In this document: positions 7,807 to 16,347 of the stretch, in pieces | How positions within the stretch are numbered: the first letter of the stretch is position 1 | Layout of the letters: each line of letters opens with the position of its first letter | From: CAVZAB01 sp963773155 | Lineage (GTDB): Bacteria > Pseudomonadota > Alphaproteobacteria > Rhizobiales > Beijerinckiaceae | DNA length: 37,761 nt | Direction: 5' to 3' | Assembly (NCBI GenBank): GCA_963773155.1 | Contig: CAVZAB010000001.1 | Coordinates: 1 to 37,761 of the forward strand | Notes under the pieces: generated by a model | The model's input: the letters and a program-made list of their open reading frames with translations, nothing else | The model's database searches: none | Told to the model about the DNA's origin: nothing | Translations under genes and position numbers: made by a program

Positions 7807-8657
7807 GGCGTGCCTCCGACGCTCTGTCGAACTCGGCGATGATGCCGTCCCACTCGCCGAGCGTCGACGCGGAAGAAGTGGGACTTCTCGCTGCGTCTCG
7901 ATGCGCGGCACGCCCTTGCCGGGCAGGGTGCGCAGCACGATCGCCTTGCGGCCTGCCGTCGCGCCGCGCGGGCATCGGCGAGCGCCGCCGACGACCGCGG
8001 CCATGTCGTTGCCGTCGATCTCTGACGTGTCCCAGCCGAAGGCGCGCCACTTGTCGGCGACGGGTTCCATGTCGAGCACGACGGGCGCCGTCGGCCTGGA
8101 TGCCGTTGCAGTCGATCAGCGCCACGAGCCCGTCGAGCCGGAAATGGCTGGCCGACATCGCCGCCTCCCAGGTCGAGCCTTCCTGCATCTCGCCGTCGGA
8201 AAGTTCGACGAAGACGCGCGCGTCGGACTGCCGAGCGCGCAGGCCGAGCGCCTGGCCGACGCCTTGCCCGAGGCCGTGGCCGAGCGAGCCGCCGATCATC
8301 TCGACGCCGGGCGTGGTGTCGAGCGTCGACATCTCGAGCCGGCTGTCGTCGGCGCCGTAGGTGGCGAGCTCGTCGACCGGAATGATGCCGGCTTCGGCGA
8401 GCGCCGCCCAGAGCGCGATCGAATAATGGCCGGTCGAGAGCAGGAAGCGGTCGCGCTCCGGCCAGGCGAGATTGTGCGGGTCGTAGCGCAATTCGTGGAA
8501 ATAGAGCGCCGCGAGCGCGTCGGCGATGCCGAGCCCCTGGCCGATATAGCCCTGGCCCTGGCCGCGCGCCATGGTCAGCATGTGGCGGCGCAGTTGCGTC
8601 GCGCGTGCGTTGCAGCGCGCCGATGTCGGCAGTGCCGGCGGGAGAGTTGCGCAGCAT
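7803..8657 (-). CDS. Transketolase, N-terminal (TPP-binding) subunit (frameshifted in this sequence)
   Basis: The reconstructed product of about 285 residues begins MLRNSPAGTADIGALQRTR and contains GQGLGIADALAALYF, SLGHGLGQGVGQALG and the thiamine-diphosphate motif SDGEMQEGSTWEAAMSAS ending in LIDCNG. This is the N-terminal half of transketolases that exist as two polypeptides, common in sugar-utilisation clusters of rhizobia and actinobacteria. The frame changes near 8600, 8090, 7990, 7880 and 7830. The ATG at 8657 follows the SDR stop by four bases and the end overlaps the C-subunit start. Its linkage to sugar-acid dehydratases suggests a ketol-transfer or C-C cleavage step on a keto-sugar acid rather than the pentose phosphate pathway; that is inference. 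Confidence 0.8.
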   Translation of the reverse strand: MLRNSPAGTADIGALQRTRDATAPPHADHGARPGPGLYRPGARHRRRARGALFPRIALRPAQSRLAGARPLPALDRPLFDRALGGARRSRHHSGRRARHLRRRRQPARDVDARHHARRRDDRRLARPRPRARRRPGARPARSAVRRARLRRTFRRRDAGRLDLGGGDVGQPFPARRARGADRLQRHPGRRRPSCSTWNPSPTSGAPSAGTRQRSTATTWPRSSAALADARAARRQAARRSCCAPCPARACRASRRSEKSHFFRVDARRVGRHHRRVRQSVGGTP

Positions 8658-8661
8658 CTGA

Positions 8662-9459
8662 TCAGTCCTTGTCGAGCCCGCCGCGACATGTTGAGCCGCT
8701 CGGCGGTCATGTAGTCGGGCGCATCGAGGCAGAGCCAGACCACGGCCTCGGCGACTTCGGCGATCTCGGCGCGGCGGCCAAGCGGCACCCGGCGGGTGCG
8801 CTCGTCGAGAAAGGCCTGCAGATCGTCGCGGCCATTGACACGCGCCAGCTCGGCCTCGGTCGAGCGCTGCATCTCGGTGTCCATCATGCCGGGCGCCAGG
8901 CTGTTGACCAGCACGCCGTACGGCGCCAGCGCCACGGCCGCGGCCCGGGTGATGGAATCGACGCCGGCCTTGCTGGCCGCGTAGGCGGTGTAGTCGGGCA
9001 GCGCCATGCGCGAACCCGGCGAGGTGATGTTGACGATGCGGCCCGAACGCTGCTCGCGCATCACGCGGCCGGCCGCCTTGCAGGCCATGGCAAGGGCGGT
9101 GACGTTGAGCGCCAGCGTGCGCGTCCAGGCCTTGAAGGTGGCGTCGAGGAACGGCTCGATGACGCCGTAGCCGGCATTGTTGACGAGGATGTCGATGCCG
9201 CCCCAGCGCGCGACCACCTTTTCCACCGCCGCTTCCGGCGCGCCTTCCAGCGGTGAAATCGCCGATGATCGTCTCGGCTTCCGCACCGAGTTCCCTGATT
9301 TGCCGGGCGGTCTCGGCCGCTCCTTCGCCATTGATGTCGGCAATGCGCGACGGCACAGCCACGCCGGGCCAGCTGCATCGCCACCTCGCGGCCGAGGCCA
9401 CCGGCGGCACCGGTGACCAGGGCTCTCCTTGGCGTGGCATCGTTAATTTCGGCAGGCAA
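8662..9459 (-). CDS. SDR-family oxidoreductase with complete active site (frameshifted in this sequence)
   Basis: The start is a TTG at 9459 preceded by GGGAGGG, giving MPAEINDATPRRALVTGAAGG. The frame then moves near 9355 and 9255 and again at about 8683, where removing one C restores the family ending NMSGGLDKD and a stop at 8662. Motifs are TGAAGGLG for NAD(P), DILVNNAGYG, NITSPGS, and an intact Y-A-A-S-K active site, then LVNSLAPGMMDTEM. It is therefore a normal dehydrogenase of about 260 residues, unlike the two degenerate SDRs at 3067-4439. It is the first gene of the minus-strand operon and is divergent from the dehydratase at 9577, with a shared promoter region of 117 bp holding a candidate operator. 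It probably oxidises a hydroxyl of the sugar or keto-deoxy acid. Confidence 0.8.
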
Positions 9460-9493
9460 GCGAGCACCCTCCCAGTGGCCATCTTGACGTCTT

Positions 9494-9509
9494 TGTTACC
9501 GGTACCATA
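9494..9509. promoter_or_regulatory. Candidate GntR/LacI-type operator in the divergent SDR/dehydratase promoter
   Basis: TGTTACCGGTACCATA is close to the E. coli gluconate-repressor site ATGTTACCGGTAACAT (established knowledge) and centres on the palindrome TACCGGTA. It sits between the start codons of two divergent operons, where one repressor site could control both. A similar site occurs at 16259. The LacI-type protein at 4576 is the natural candidate to bind it. Confidence 0.55.
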
Positions 9510-9576
9510 AATGGCTGTCAACGGGGCTGTGCTATTGTCGGTCGACCGTGCGATCGGTCAGTACCGGGAGGAAGAA

Positions 9577-10798
9577 ATGAAAGTCGCCGCGCTCGAAACG
9601 CTGCAGCTGGCGGAGTTCCCGTTCCTGTTCTGGCTGCGCATCCACACGGATGCCGGCCTCGTCGGCACCGGCGAGACCTTCTGGGCGCCGGGGCCTGTTG
9701 CCTCCTATATCCACGACAATGTCGCGCGCTTATCTTCTGGGCAAGGATCCGCGCGACATCGAACTGCACGACCGCACGCTTGGCAGCGTCTATGTCGGTG
9801 CGCGCGATTCCGGCGCCGAGGTGCGCGGCAATTCCGCCGTCAACATCGCGCTGTGGGATATCTATGGTCAGGCGCTCGGCGAGCCGGTCTGGCGGTTGCT
9901 TGGCGGCCGCACGCACAAGACCGTGCCGATCTACAACACCTGCGCCGGCTACAAGCATGTCCGCGCCACCAAGAAGAACGCGCTGTTCGAGCGCGGCGAG
10001 GACTGGTCGCTCAAGGCAGGCGATTCCAACGAAGGGCCGTACGAGGATCTGCTCGCCTGGCGCTACAATGCCGGCGATCTCGCCAAGAGCCTGAAATCCG
10101 AAGGCATCGGCGCGATGAAGATCTGGCCGTTCGACATCGCCGCCGAGGCGTCGAACGGCACCCGCATTTCGCTTGCCGACCTCGACAAGGCGCTGGAGCC
10201 GTTCGAGAAGATCCGCGATGCCGTCGGCCGCGATATGGAGATCATGGTCGAGCTGCACGGTCTTTGGACGTTGCCGCCGGTGCTGCGCATCGCCGAGGCG
10301 CTGAAAGCGTATGACGTCGCCTGGCTCGAGGAGCCGATCCGCTACAACGAGCTCGACGCCATGGCCGAGCTTGCCCGCCACACCTCCATTCCGATCGCCG
10401 CCAGCGAGCGGCTAGCCTCGCGCCAGATGTTCAAGCAACTGATCGACAAGCGCGCCGCCTCGGTCATCATGATCGACCTCGCCTGGTGCGGCGGCCTCTC
10501 CGAGGCCCGCAAGATCGCCAACATGGCCGAAGCCAGCGAGCTGCCGGTGACCTTGCACGATTGCACCGGGCCGGTCGTCTATGCAGCCAGCTGTGCGCTG
10601 TCGGCCACCTTGCCGAACGTGAACTACCAGGAGGCGGTGCGCGCTTATTTCACTGGCTGGTACACCGAAATCGTTGCCGACATTCCACGGGTCACGGACG
10701 GCCATGCCGCGCCGCTCGAAGGCCCGGGGCTTGGTCTCAGCCTGCGGCCGGAGCTGTTTCAGCGGCCCGACGCCACGGTGCGGATCACCAAAATCTAG
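9577..10798 (+). CDS. Second mandelate racemase/enolase-superfamily dehydratase (one frameshift)
   Basis: ATG 9577 follows a good RBS (GGGAGGAAG). The product is about 407 residues once a single-base change near 9729 is allowed (DNVAR then YLLGKDPRDIELH). Barrel motifs are MKIWPFD, IMVELHGLW, VAWLEEPIRYNEL, AASERLASR, IDLAWCGGL and TLHDCTGPV. This is a different branch from the dehydratase at 5611: the first metal-ligand strand reads E-L-H-G rather than D-V-H, as in gluconate/mannonate-type dehydratases and related enzymes. Two superfamily members in one locus suggest two epimeric acids or two successive steps. It is divergent from the SDR-transketolase operon and shares its operator region. 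A 5-bp inverted repeat (GACCG/CGGTC, 9544-9559) precedes the RBS. Superfamily assignment firm, reaction inferred. Confidence 0.82.
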
Positions 10799-10836
10799 CC
10801 GCCGCGCCGGCTCTGTCCGCGCCAGTAGACATTATG

Positions 10837-10853
10837 CTATTATAATTTATTAT
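10837..10853. promoter_or_regulatory. AT-rich site upstream of the 2-oxo acid dehydrogenase gene
   Basis: CTATTATAATTTATTAT is a sharp AT island in otherwise GC-rich DNA, about 90 bp before the next start codon. It contains TATAAT, a plausible -10 element, and resembles the AT-rich palindrome at 14927. Promoter or GntR-family operator; low certainty. Confidence 0.3.
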
Positions 10854-10937
10854 CGGCCAAAGCGAGCGGCCCAACAAGCTCGTCGCCGGCGCCATCTTTT
10901 CCGGCCCGCCAGCCAGACAGATATCAGGGAGGCTTTG

Positions 10938-13333
10938 GTGGCAATTTCTGCGAGCGCGCGCGCGTGAGGATTTCAAGGGTGCGCCAAATCTGCCCGACCG
11001 GAAAATCCTGCTCGATCTGTTCGAGCGCATGGTGCTGTTGCGCCGCTTCGAAAGCGTCGCCCAGATTGCTTGCCGCAAGGGCGAGACGCCGGGCTTCCTG
11101 CATCTTTATATCGGCGAGGAGGCGACAGGCGTCGGCGTCTGCGCGCATCTGCGCCCGACCGACTGGGTCACCTCCACCCATCGCGGCCACGGCCACGCAC
11201 TGGCCAAGGGTGCCAACCCCGGCCGCGTCATGGCGGAACTGTTCGGCAAGGTCGACGGCATCTGCGGCGGCCGCGGCGGCACCATGCATCTCTACGACCG
11301 TTCGGTCGGCCTGTTCGGCACCAACGGCATCGTCGCCGCCGGCATCGGCCATGCCGTCGGCATCGGCATGAGCGCCCGCCAGCATGGGCGCGATGATATC
11401 GGCGTCGCCTTCTTCGGCGACGGCGCCGCCAATCACGGTGGCTTCCACGAGGCGCTCAATTTCGCCGCCGTGCAGCGTGCCCCGGCGGTCTTCGTCTGCG
11501 AGAACAATCTCTACGCCACCGCCACGCCGCTCAAATCGATCACGCTCAATCCCGAGATCGCCACCAAGGCCGCGTCCTACGGCATGCCCGGCGTCGCTGT
11601 CGACGGCAACGACGTCTTTGCCGTCTGGCTCGCGATGAAGGAAGCGACCGAGCGGGCTCGCTCCGGCAAAGGCCCGACGCTGATCGAGGCCAAGACCTAT
11701 CGCACCGTCGGCCACCATGAGGGCGATCCGGTCATCGGCACCTACCGGACGCAGGAAGAGCTCGACGCCTGGATCAAGCGCGATCCGATCGACATGTTCC
11801 GAAAGAAGCTGGTCGAGGACTATGGCGTCGCCGATGCGGAAGCGCTGGCAGCGATCGAAGGCCGCATCGAGAAGGTCGTCGAGGAGGCGCTGGCTTTCGC
11901 GCGCAATTCGCCCGAGCCCGATCCCGCGACGGTGCGCCTGCACGTCTTTGCCGACCCGATCAATCCGCCCGCTGCCTTGCAGCCGCGTGCCCGTCGGCGA
12001 GACGCGCACGCAAGGCTGGCTCGAGGCAGTGCGCGACGGCATCGCCGAGGAGATGCGCGCCAATCCGGCGATCCTCTATTTCGGCGAAGGCACCGGCGAG
12101 CGCGGCGGCAGCTTCGCCCACACCAAGAATCTCTGGCAGGAGTTCGGCGCCGAGCGCATGGTCGACACGCCGATCTCCGAACAGGGTTTTACCGCCGCCG
12201 CCGTCGGCGCCTCGGCGACCGGTGCGCGCACCGTCTCGGACCTGATGTTCGCCGACTTCGCTTTCGAGACCGCCGGGCAGATTTTCCTGCAGGCGGCGAA
12301 GCTTCGCTACATGACGCAACGGCCTGATGAGCGCGCCGATGGTGGTACGCGTCGGCGCCGGCGCGCTGCGCAGCTCGGGCCCGCACCACAGCGGCATCTA
12401 TCATCCGGTCTTCGCGCATATGCCGGGGCTCATCGTCTGCGTACCCTCTACCCCGGCCGATGCCAAGGGTCTGATGAAGACGGCGCTGCGGGCCGGCGAC
12501 CCTGTGATCATGCTCGAACCCAAGGCGCTGTTTGCCTCAAAGGGCGAGGTGCCGGTTGGCGAACATTATGTGCCATTCGGCGTCGCGCGAATCGCCCGGG
12601 CGGGCACCGACATCACCATCGTCGCAGCCGGCCAGATGGTGCAGCGCACGCTGGACGCCGCAGAGGTGCTGGCCGCAGAAGGCATCGAAGCCGAGGTTAT
12701 CGACCCGCGCACCATCATGCCGCTCGACATCGAAACGATCGTCGTTAGCGTGCGCAAGACCCATCGTCTGCTCGTCGTCGATGAAGCCTGGGCGATGTGC
12801 GGCCTGGGTGGCGAGATCGCGCAGGCGATCAACGAACTTGCCTTCGATGAACTCGACGCCCCGCCCGGACGGCTGCACACGGCGCCGACCTCGCATCCCT
12901 TCGCGCCGGTGCTGGAGCGCGCCATGCTGGTCGATACAGCGCGCATCGTCGCAGGGCGTGCGTGACGTGATCGCCGGAAGACCGCCGGTGCCGGATCACT
13001 GGTACACGGTCGGCCTGAAAAGTGCCAAGCCGGTTGACACCGGCTCCAGCCCAACCGCAGCCCGCCGCACCAGCACCGGCCGCTCCCCCTCCCGGCGACG
13101 ACGAGCCGGTGACTATGCCATTCGGCGATCTCACCGTCAGCGAAGGCACTGTCGTCAAATGGCTGAAAGCGGTCGGCGATGCGGTGAGGGAAGGCGAGTT
13201 GATCGCCGAGATCGAAACCGACAAGGCCGTGGTCGAGATCGAGGCGCCAATCAGCGGAACACTGAGCGCGATCGACCAGCCGGTCGGCGCCGTGGTGCCG
13301 ATGGGCGGCCGCATCGGCGGCATCAAGAAGTGA
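10938..13333 (+). CDS. 2-oxo acid dehydrogenase E1alpha-E1beta-lipoyl fusion (frameshifted in this sequence)
   Basis: A GTG at 10938 behind AGGGAGG starts a chain of about 795 residues, with shifts near 10966, 11985, 12325, 12955 and 13037. The first third is E1alpha: GFLHLYIGEEATGVGV, STHRGHGHALAKGA and the thiamine-diphosphate motif GDGAANHGGFHEALNFA with ENNLYA. The middle is E1beta: GEGTGERGGSF, TPISEQGF, GAGALRSSGPHHSG and LVVDEAWAMCGLGGEIA. Removing one G near 12955 lets E1beta run through GVRDVIAGRPPVPDHWYTVG, and one further base links it to an Ala/Pro-rich hinge (TAPAQPQPAAPAPAAP) and a lipoyl domain with its target Lys in EIETDKAVVEIE. So all three parts appear to be one polypeptide. 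No E2 acyltransferase core or E3 is encoded in the window. It would decarboxylate a 2-oxo acid onto its own lipoyl arm. Confidence 0.75.
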
Positions 13334-13367
13334 CCACCACTCTCCCCGCGAAATCCGGAGGGCAAGC

Positions 13368-14023
13368 ATGAAGATCCTATGCGCCAACTGGCAAGCCGCC
13401 GACGAGGCCGAACTCGAGCGCGAGCACTATCCCGATATCGAGTTTGTTCTCGCAAGGTCGAGCAACGACAAGGCTGCCGCGCTGGATCCGGCCGTGAGCG
13501 AGGCGGTCGATGCCGTCATCAACAATTCGCCCACCCACAATGTCGCCGCCGATCCGGCCGCATTTCCCAGGGTGCGGATCGCGGTGCGCTCCGGCGTCGG
13601 CTTCGACAACATCGACACGTCAGGCTGGGGCGCGCGCAGAATCCCGGCCTGCAATGTGCCGGACTACGGCACCACCGAAGTCGCCGACCACGCCATCGCT
13701 CTCATGCTGGCGCTGACGCGAGGCACCGCCGCCTATGGCGCGGAGCTTTCCGGCAATGGCACCGAAAACTGGCAATTTCTCCAAGGCGCCGCTGGTGCGC
13801 CGGCATAAGGGCGCGACCTTCGGCATTGTCGGGCTCGGCCGCATCGGCCTTGCCACGGCGCGCCGTGCCGCCGGCTTCGACATGAAGGTGGTGTTCTACG
13901 ATCCGCATCTGTCTGGCGTCGACCTGTCGACCGGCTATGAGCGCGTCCATTCGCACGACAACGTTCGCCGGCCTCGCCGACCTGAAATCGGTGATCGAAA
14001 TTCCGCTTCGGCTCTTCCTCTGA
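13368..14023 (+). pseudogene. D-isomer 2-hydroxyacid dehydrogenase, truncated before the catalytic residues
   Basis: ATG 13368 follows GGAGGG. The N-terminal substrate domain is clear (AVRSGVGFDNIDTSG, then NVPDYGTTEVADHAIALMLA), a frameshift occurs near 13785, and the NAD loop follows as GIVGLGRIGLATARRAAGFD with FYDPHLSGVD. After AGLADLK, reached through another shift near 13960, the sequence stops at TGA 14021. The family is 310-340 residues with Arg, Glu and His catalytic residues in the last 100; all are absent here, only about 215 residues remain, and the GntR gene starts 80 bp later. A deletion between the two genes is likely. Its former role was probably NAD-linked reduction or oxidation of a 2-hydroxy acid in this pathway. 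Confidence 0.75.
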
Positions 14024-14065
14024 GACGCTTGATGGTAATCGGCATTACCTGACCTCGGGTGAAGG

Positions 14066-14083
14066 AAGCCACTATAAAAGCTT
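14066..14083. promoter_or_regulatory. Inverted repeat before the GntR-family gene
   Basis: GAAGC and GCTTC flank CACTATAAAA, 23 bp before the regulator's ATG at 14106. Read on the other strand it contains AGCTTTTATAG, close to AGCTTTATA in the palindrome at 14927 on the far side of the same gene, so it may be an autoregulatory site. Confidence 0.35.
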
Positions 14084-14105
14084 CGACACAGGCGCGACGA
14101 GGCAC

Positions 14106-14876
14106 ATGGACCACACCGTTCCGACCATCGACGTTCTTCCCCGGCGCACACTCGGCCGCGCCAACGGCCCACTCTATCGCCAGCTTGCCGACGTCCTGCG
14201 CGAGCCGATCGGCAACGGCACCTTTCCGGTTGGCGGCGAACTGCCGAAAGAGGCGACCATTGCCGAGCATTTCGGCGTCAGCCTGATTACCGTGCGCCAG
14301 GCCTTGCGTGACCTCGAGGCCGACGGGCTGATCAGGAAGCGATCGGCGAAACCGGCCGTGGTCACGGCGCGCAATGCGTCAGTCAATCTGAGCTGGAAAT
14401 TCAAGAACTTCGCTGACATGGCCGCCTTCACCAAGGACGCGCAGCTGAGGGTGAAATCCTACCGCAAGGAGATTTCGCCCGCCCTGCAGCGCCACTTCGG
14501 CCTCGGCAAGGACGAAGCCGGGTACTGTTTGCGAGGCATCCTCTCGGTGGGCGAGCAGAAGAAAGCCCAGATCACCAGCTACTTTCCGCCCACGGTCGGC
14601 GCAAAATTGAAGCGCGAGGATTTTTCCGATGTGCTCATCTTCCGTTCGCTGCAACGCCATCTCGGGCTGCGCCTCGATGTTGCGCACGTGAGGGTCCGTG
14701 CCGAGATTGCCGACGAGGGGATTGCGGCGGATCTCGGCGTCGCCTTGGGCAGCGCGATCCTGACCGTAGAGATGCTTTATCAATCCGCCGACCAGCAGAG
14801 CGTGGAATTCACCATCGCGCGTCACCCGGCCGACCTCTTCAGCATCACATACGATGCGCCGAACGATCTGGCCTGA
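14106..14876 (+). CDS. GntR-family regulator, HutC subfamily with UTRA domain
   Basis: The 256-residue protein is intact. The winged HTH occupies about residues 15-85: LYRQLADVLREPIGNGTFPVG, LPKEATIAEHFGVSLITVRQA and LRDLEADGLIRKRS, the standard GntR pattern. The remainder is a UTRA ligand domain (YFPPTVGAKLKREDF, RVRAEIADEGIAADLGV, ILTVEMLYQSADQQSVEF, IARHPADLFS). HutC-type proteins usually sense sugars or sugar acids. It lies between the dehydrogenase genes and the ABC importer, so it likely controls one or both; AT-rich inverted repeats on either side (14066 and 14927) are candidate operators. The ATG at 14106 is chosen because the N-terminus then fits the family; no strong RBS is visible. 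Confidence 0.88.
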   Translation: MDHTVPTIDVLPRRTLGRANGPLYRQLADVLREPIGNGTFPVGGELPKEATIAEHFGVSLITVRQALRDLEADGLIRKRSAKPAVVTARNASVNLSWKFKNFADMAAFTKDAQLRVKSYRKEISPALQRHFGLGKDEAGYCLRGILSVGEQKKAQITSYFPPTVGAKLKREDFSDVLIFRSLQRHLGLRLDVAHVRVRAEIADEGIAADLGVALGSAILTVEMLYQSADQQSVEFTIARHPADLFSITYDAPNDLA

Positions 14877-14926
14877 GGCCAGTCGGAGCAACCGTTTGCT
14901 CCGAATTCCTTGCACCGGCCATGGAC

Positions 14927-14946
14927 AGCTTTATAAAATTATAGCT
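14927..14946. promoter_or_regulatory. AT-rich imperfect palindrome upstream of the ABC transporter
   Basis: AGCTTTATAAAATTATAGCT begins and ends with AGCT and is nearly symmetric. It is 171 bp before the first binding-protein start. It shares AGCTTTATA with the inverted repeat at 14066 (other strand). Candidate site for the adjacent GntR-family protein or an AT-rich promoter core. Confidence 0.4.
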
Positions 14947-15117
14947 AGGGTAGAGATGCGGGGAGAAAGCCACGATCAAAAACGTGGATCCGCAGCCTTG
15001 TCGCCCCGATGTCGAGCATTGGCCTGATCTGTTCATGAAGGGGGCGTGCCTTGCTGGCACTTGTTAGGGGCAGCGGCCTTTTGCGCGGCCCGATACTGAA
15101 CACGGGAGGAGAAAACC

Positions 15118-16182
15118 ATGGAAACAAGCGCATTTTGCGCCGGGCTTGCAGCGATCGCCGCAGCCTTATTGTCTGTCGGTGCGGCTCCGGCTTCTGCACA
15201 GGACAAGAAGCCCTACACCATCTATCTGTCCAACAATTTTGTCGGCAACGACTGGCGCCAGCAGATGCTGCGCAGCGCCGACATCGCGGTCAAGAAACCG
15301 CCGCTTTCCGGCCGCGTCGACCTCAAGATCGAGGTGGTCGAGACCACTGTCCAGGCACAGATCAATTCCCTCAACAACATCATTCGCAACAAGCCCGACG
15401 CCATCGTGATCGACGCGGGCTCCGGCGAAGCGCTGAACCCGACGATTGAGAAGGCTTGCAAAGCCGGCATCGTGGTCATCGCCTTCGATCAGATCGTCAG
15501 CGCTCCCTGCGCTTACACGATGGAGTCCGACTGGGGCCGGGCGCCTCGCGTGGAGGCCGAATGGCTGGTCAAGAAACTCGGCGGCAAGGGCAAGATCCTC
15601 GTTGACCGCGGGCTTGCCGGCGCTCCGATCTCTGCTCAGCTGCAGGGCGGTTTCGAGGAAGTCATCAAGAAATACCCTGGCATTGAAGTGGTCGGCTATT
15701 TCAACGGCGACTATGCGCTGGGACCGGAGCAGGCCGGCGTCGCCAGCCTGCTCGCGGCGCACCCGCAAGTCGACGCCATCTTCGTCCAGGGCTACGGCGC
15801 CGGCGCGATCAAGGCGCTGCAGGATGCGGGTCGTCCGATCGTTCCCATCACCGGCAGTCCCTTCAACCTCACGACGACAACCTGTGCCCAAACTAAGGGC
15901 GCCCAGTGCATCCTTGCACCCAACCCTGCTTATCTGTCGGCCGAGGCCCTCAAGCTCGCGGTGGAGATACTGGACGGCAAGAAGCCGACGGAAAGGAAGA
16001 TCCTGCTGCGCAATGCCTTCCTCACCACCGATCCGGTTCCGTCGGAATTGTATCCCGATGCGACCATGCAGAAGATCGAGGTCGGCAAGAACGCCTTTCC
16101 GGATATGGCACCGGGCCTGTTTCTTCCGGTCAGCCCGGACTGGGTTGAAATCACCCCGGCCGAGGCCGCCGGGTCGAAATGA
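15118..16182 (+). CDS. ABC sugar transporter periplasmic binding protein (first of two tandem copies)
   Basis: The 354-residue protein has a signal peptide (METSAFCAGLAAIAAALLSV ... ASAQ, cleavage near residue 28) and a RbsB-type periplasmic binding fold: YTIYLSNNFVGNDWRQQM, INSLNNIIRNKPDAIVIDAG, GLAGAPISAQLQGG, NGDYALGPEQAGVASLLA and PNPAYLSAEALKLAVEIL. It captures a sugar or sugar acid for the importer encoded downstream. The RBS GGGAGGAG precedes ATG 15118. The next gene encodes a close paralogue sharing long identical stretches and the same C-terminus (PDWVEIT-AEAAGSK), so this is a tandem duplication with diverged ligand sites. The gene is free of indels, unlike its copy. Confidence 0.9.
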   Translation: METSAFCAGLAAIAAALLSVGAAPASAQDKKPYTIYLSNNFVGNDWRQQMLRSADIAVKKPPLSGRVDLKIEVVETTVQAQINSLNNIIRNKPDAIVIDAGSGEALNPTIEKACKAGIVVIAFDQIVSAPCAYTMESDWGRAPRVEAEWLVKKLGGKGKILVDRGLAGAPISAQLQGGFEEVIKKYPGIEVVGYFNGDYALGPEQAGVASLLAAHPQVDAIFVQGYGAGAIKALQDAGRPIVPITGSPFNLTTTTCAQTKGAQCILAPNPAYLSAEALKLAVEILDGKKPTERKILLRNAFLTTDPVPSELYPDATMQKIEVGKNAFPDMAPGLFLPVSPDWVEITPAEAAGSK

Positions 16183-16225
16183 GGATGCCTGCTGATCGAT
16201 GACGAAATGGCTGCTACTGGCCTCT

Positions 16226-16262
16226 CCAATGCGCCTTGTCTTAAATTGACAAGGCGCATTGG
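16226..16262 (+). terminator. Perfect 15-bp stem-loop between the two binding-protein genes
   Basis: CCAATGCGCCTTGTC (16226-16240) and its exact complement GACAAGGCGCATTGG (16248-16262) enclose the 7-base loop TTAAATT. There is no long T-run after the stem, so it may act as a partial terminator or an mRNA-stabilising hairpin that sets different levels for the genes on either side, as is common after binding-protein genes. Its right arm overlaps the candidate operator at 16259. Confidence 0.7.
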
Positions 16263-16274
16263 TACCGGTATCAA
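16259..16274. promoter_or_regulatory. Candidate LacI/GntR-type operator before the second binding-protein gene
   Basis: TTGGTACCGGTATCAA is palindromic except for one pair and shares the TACCGGTA core with the site at 9494. It lies 74 bp before the ATG at 16348, so the importer genes may have their own regulated promoter here. Confidence 0.5.
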
Positions 16275-16347
16275 TTTTTCACGCAGCACCCATCGAGATG
16301 GCGAAGTCCGTCACCGGCTGATGCAGGAAACGCAAGGAGGAGAGATC

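Noticed and set aside
7514..9256. 580-codon plus-strand ORF opposite the transketolase and SDR genes
   Set aside because: It is an antisense shadow in GC-rich codons; its translation is Arg/Ala-rich with no motif, while the minus strand has clear transketolase and SDR motifs.
10924..12063. 379-codon minus-strand ORF opposite the E1alpha region
   Set aside because: Antisense shadow; the plus strand encodes the thiamine-diphosphate motif and other E1alpha signatures.
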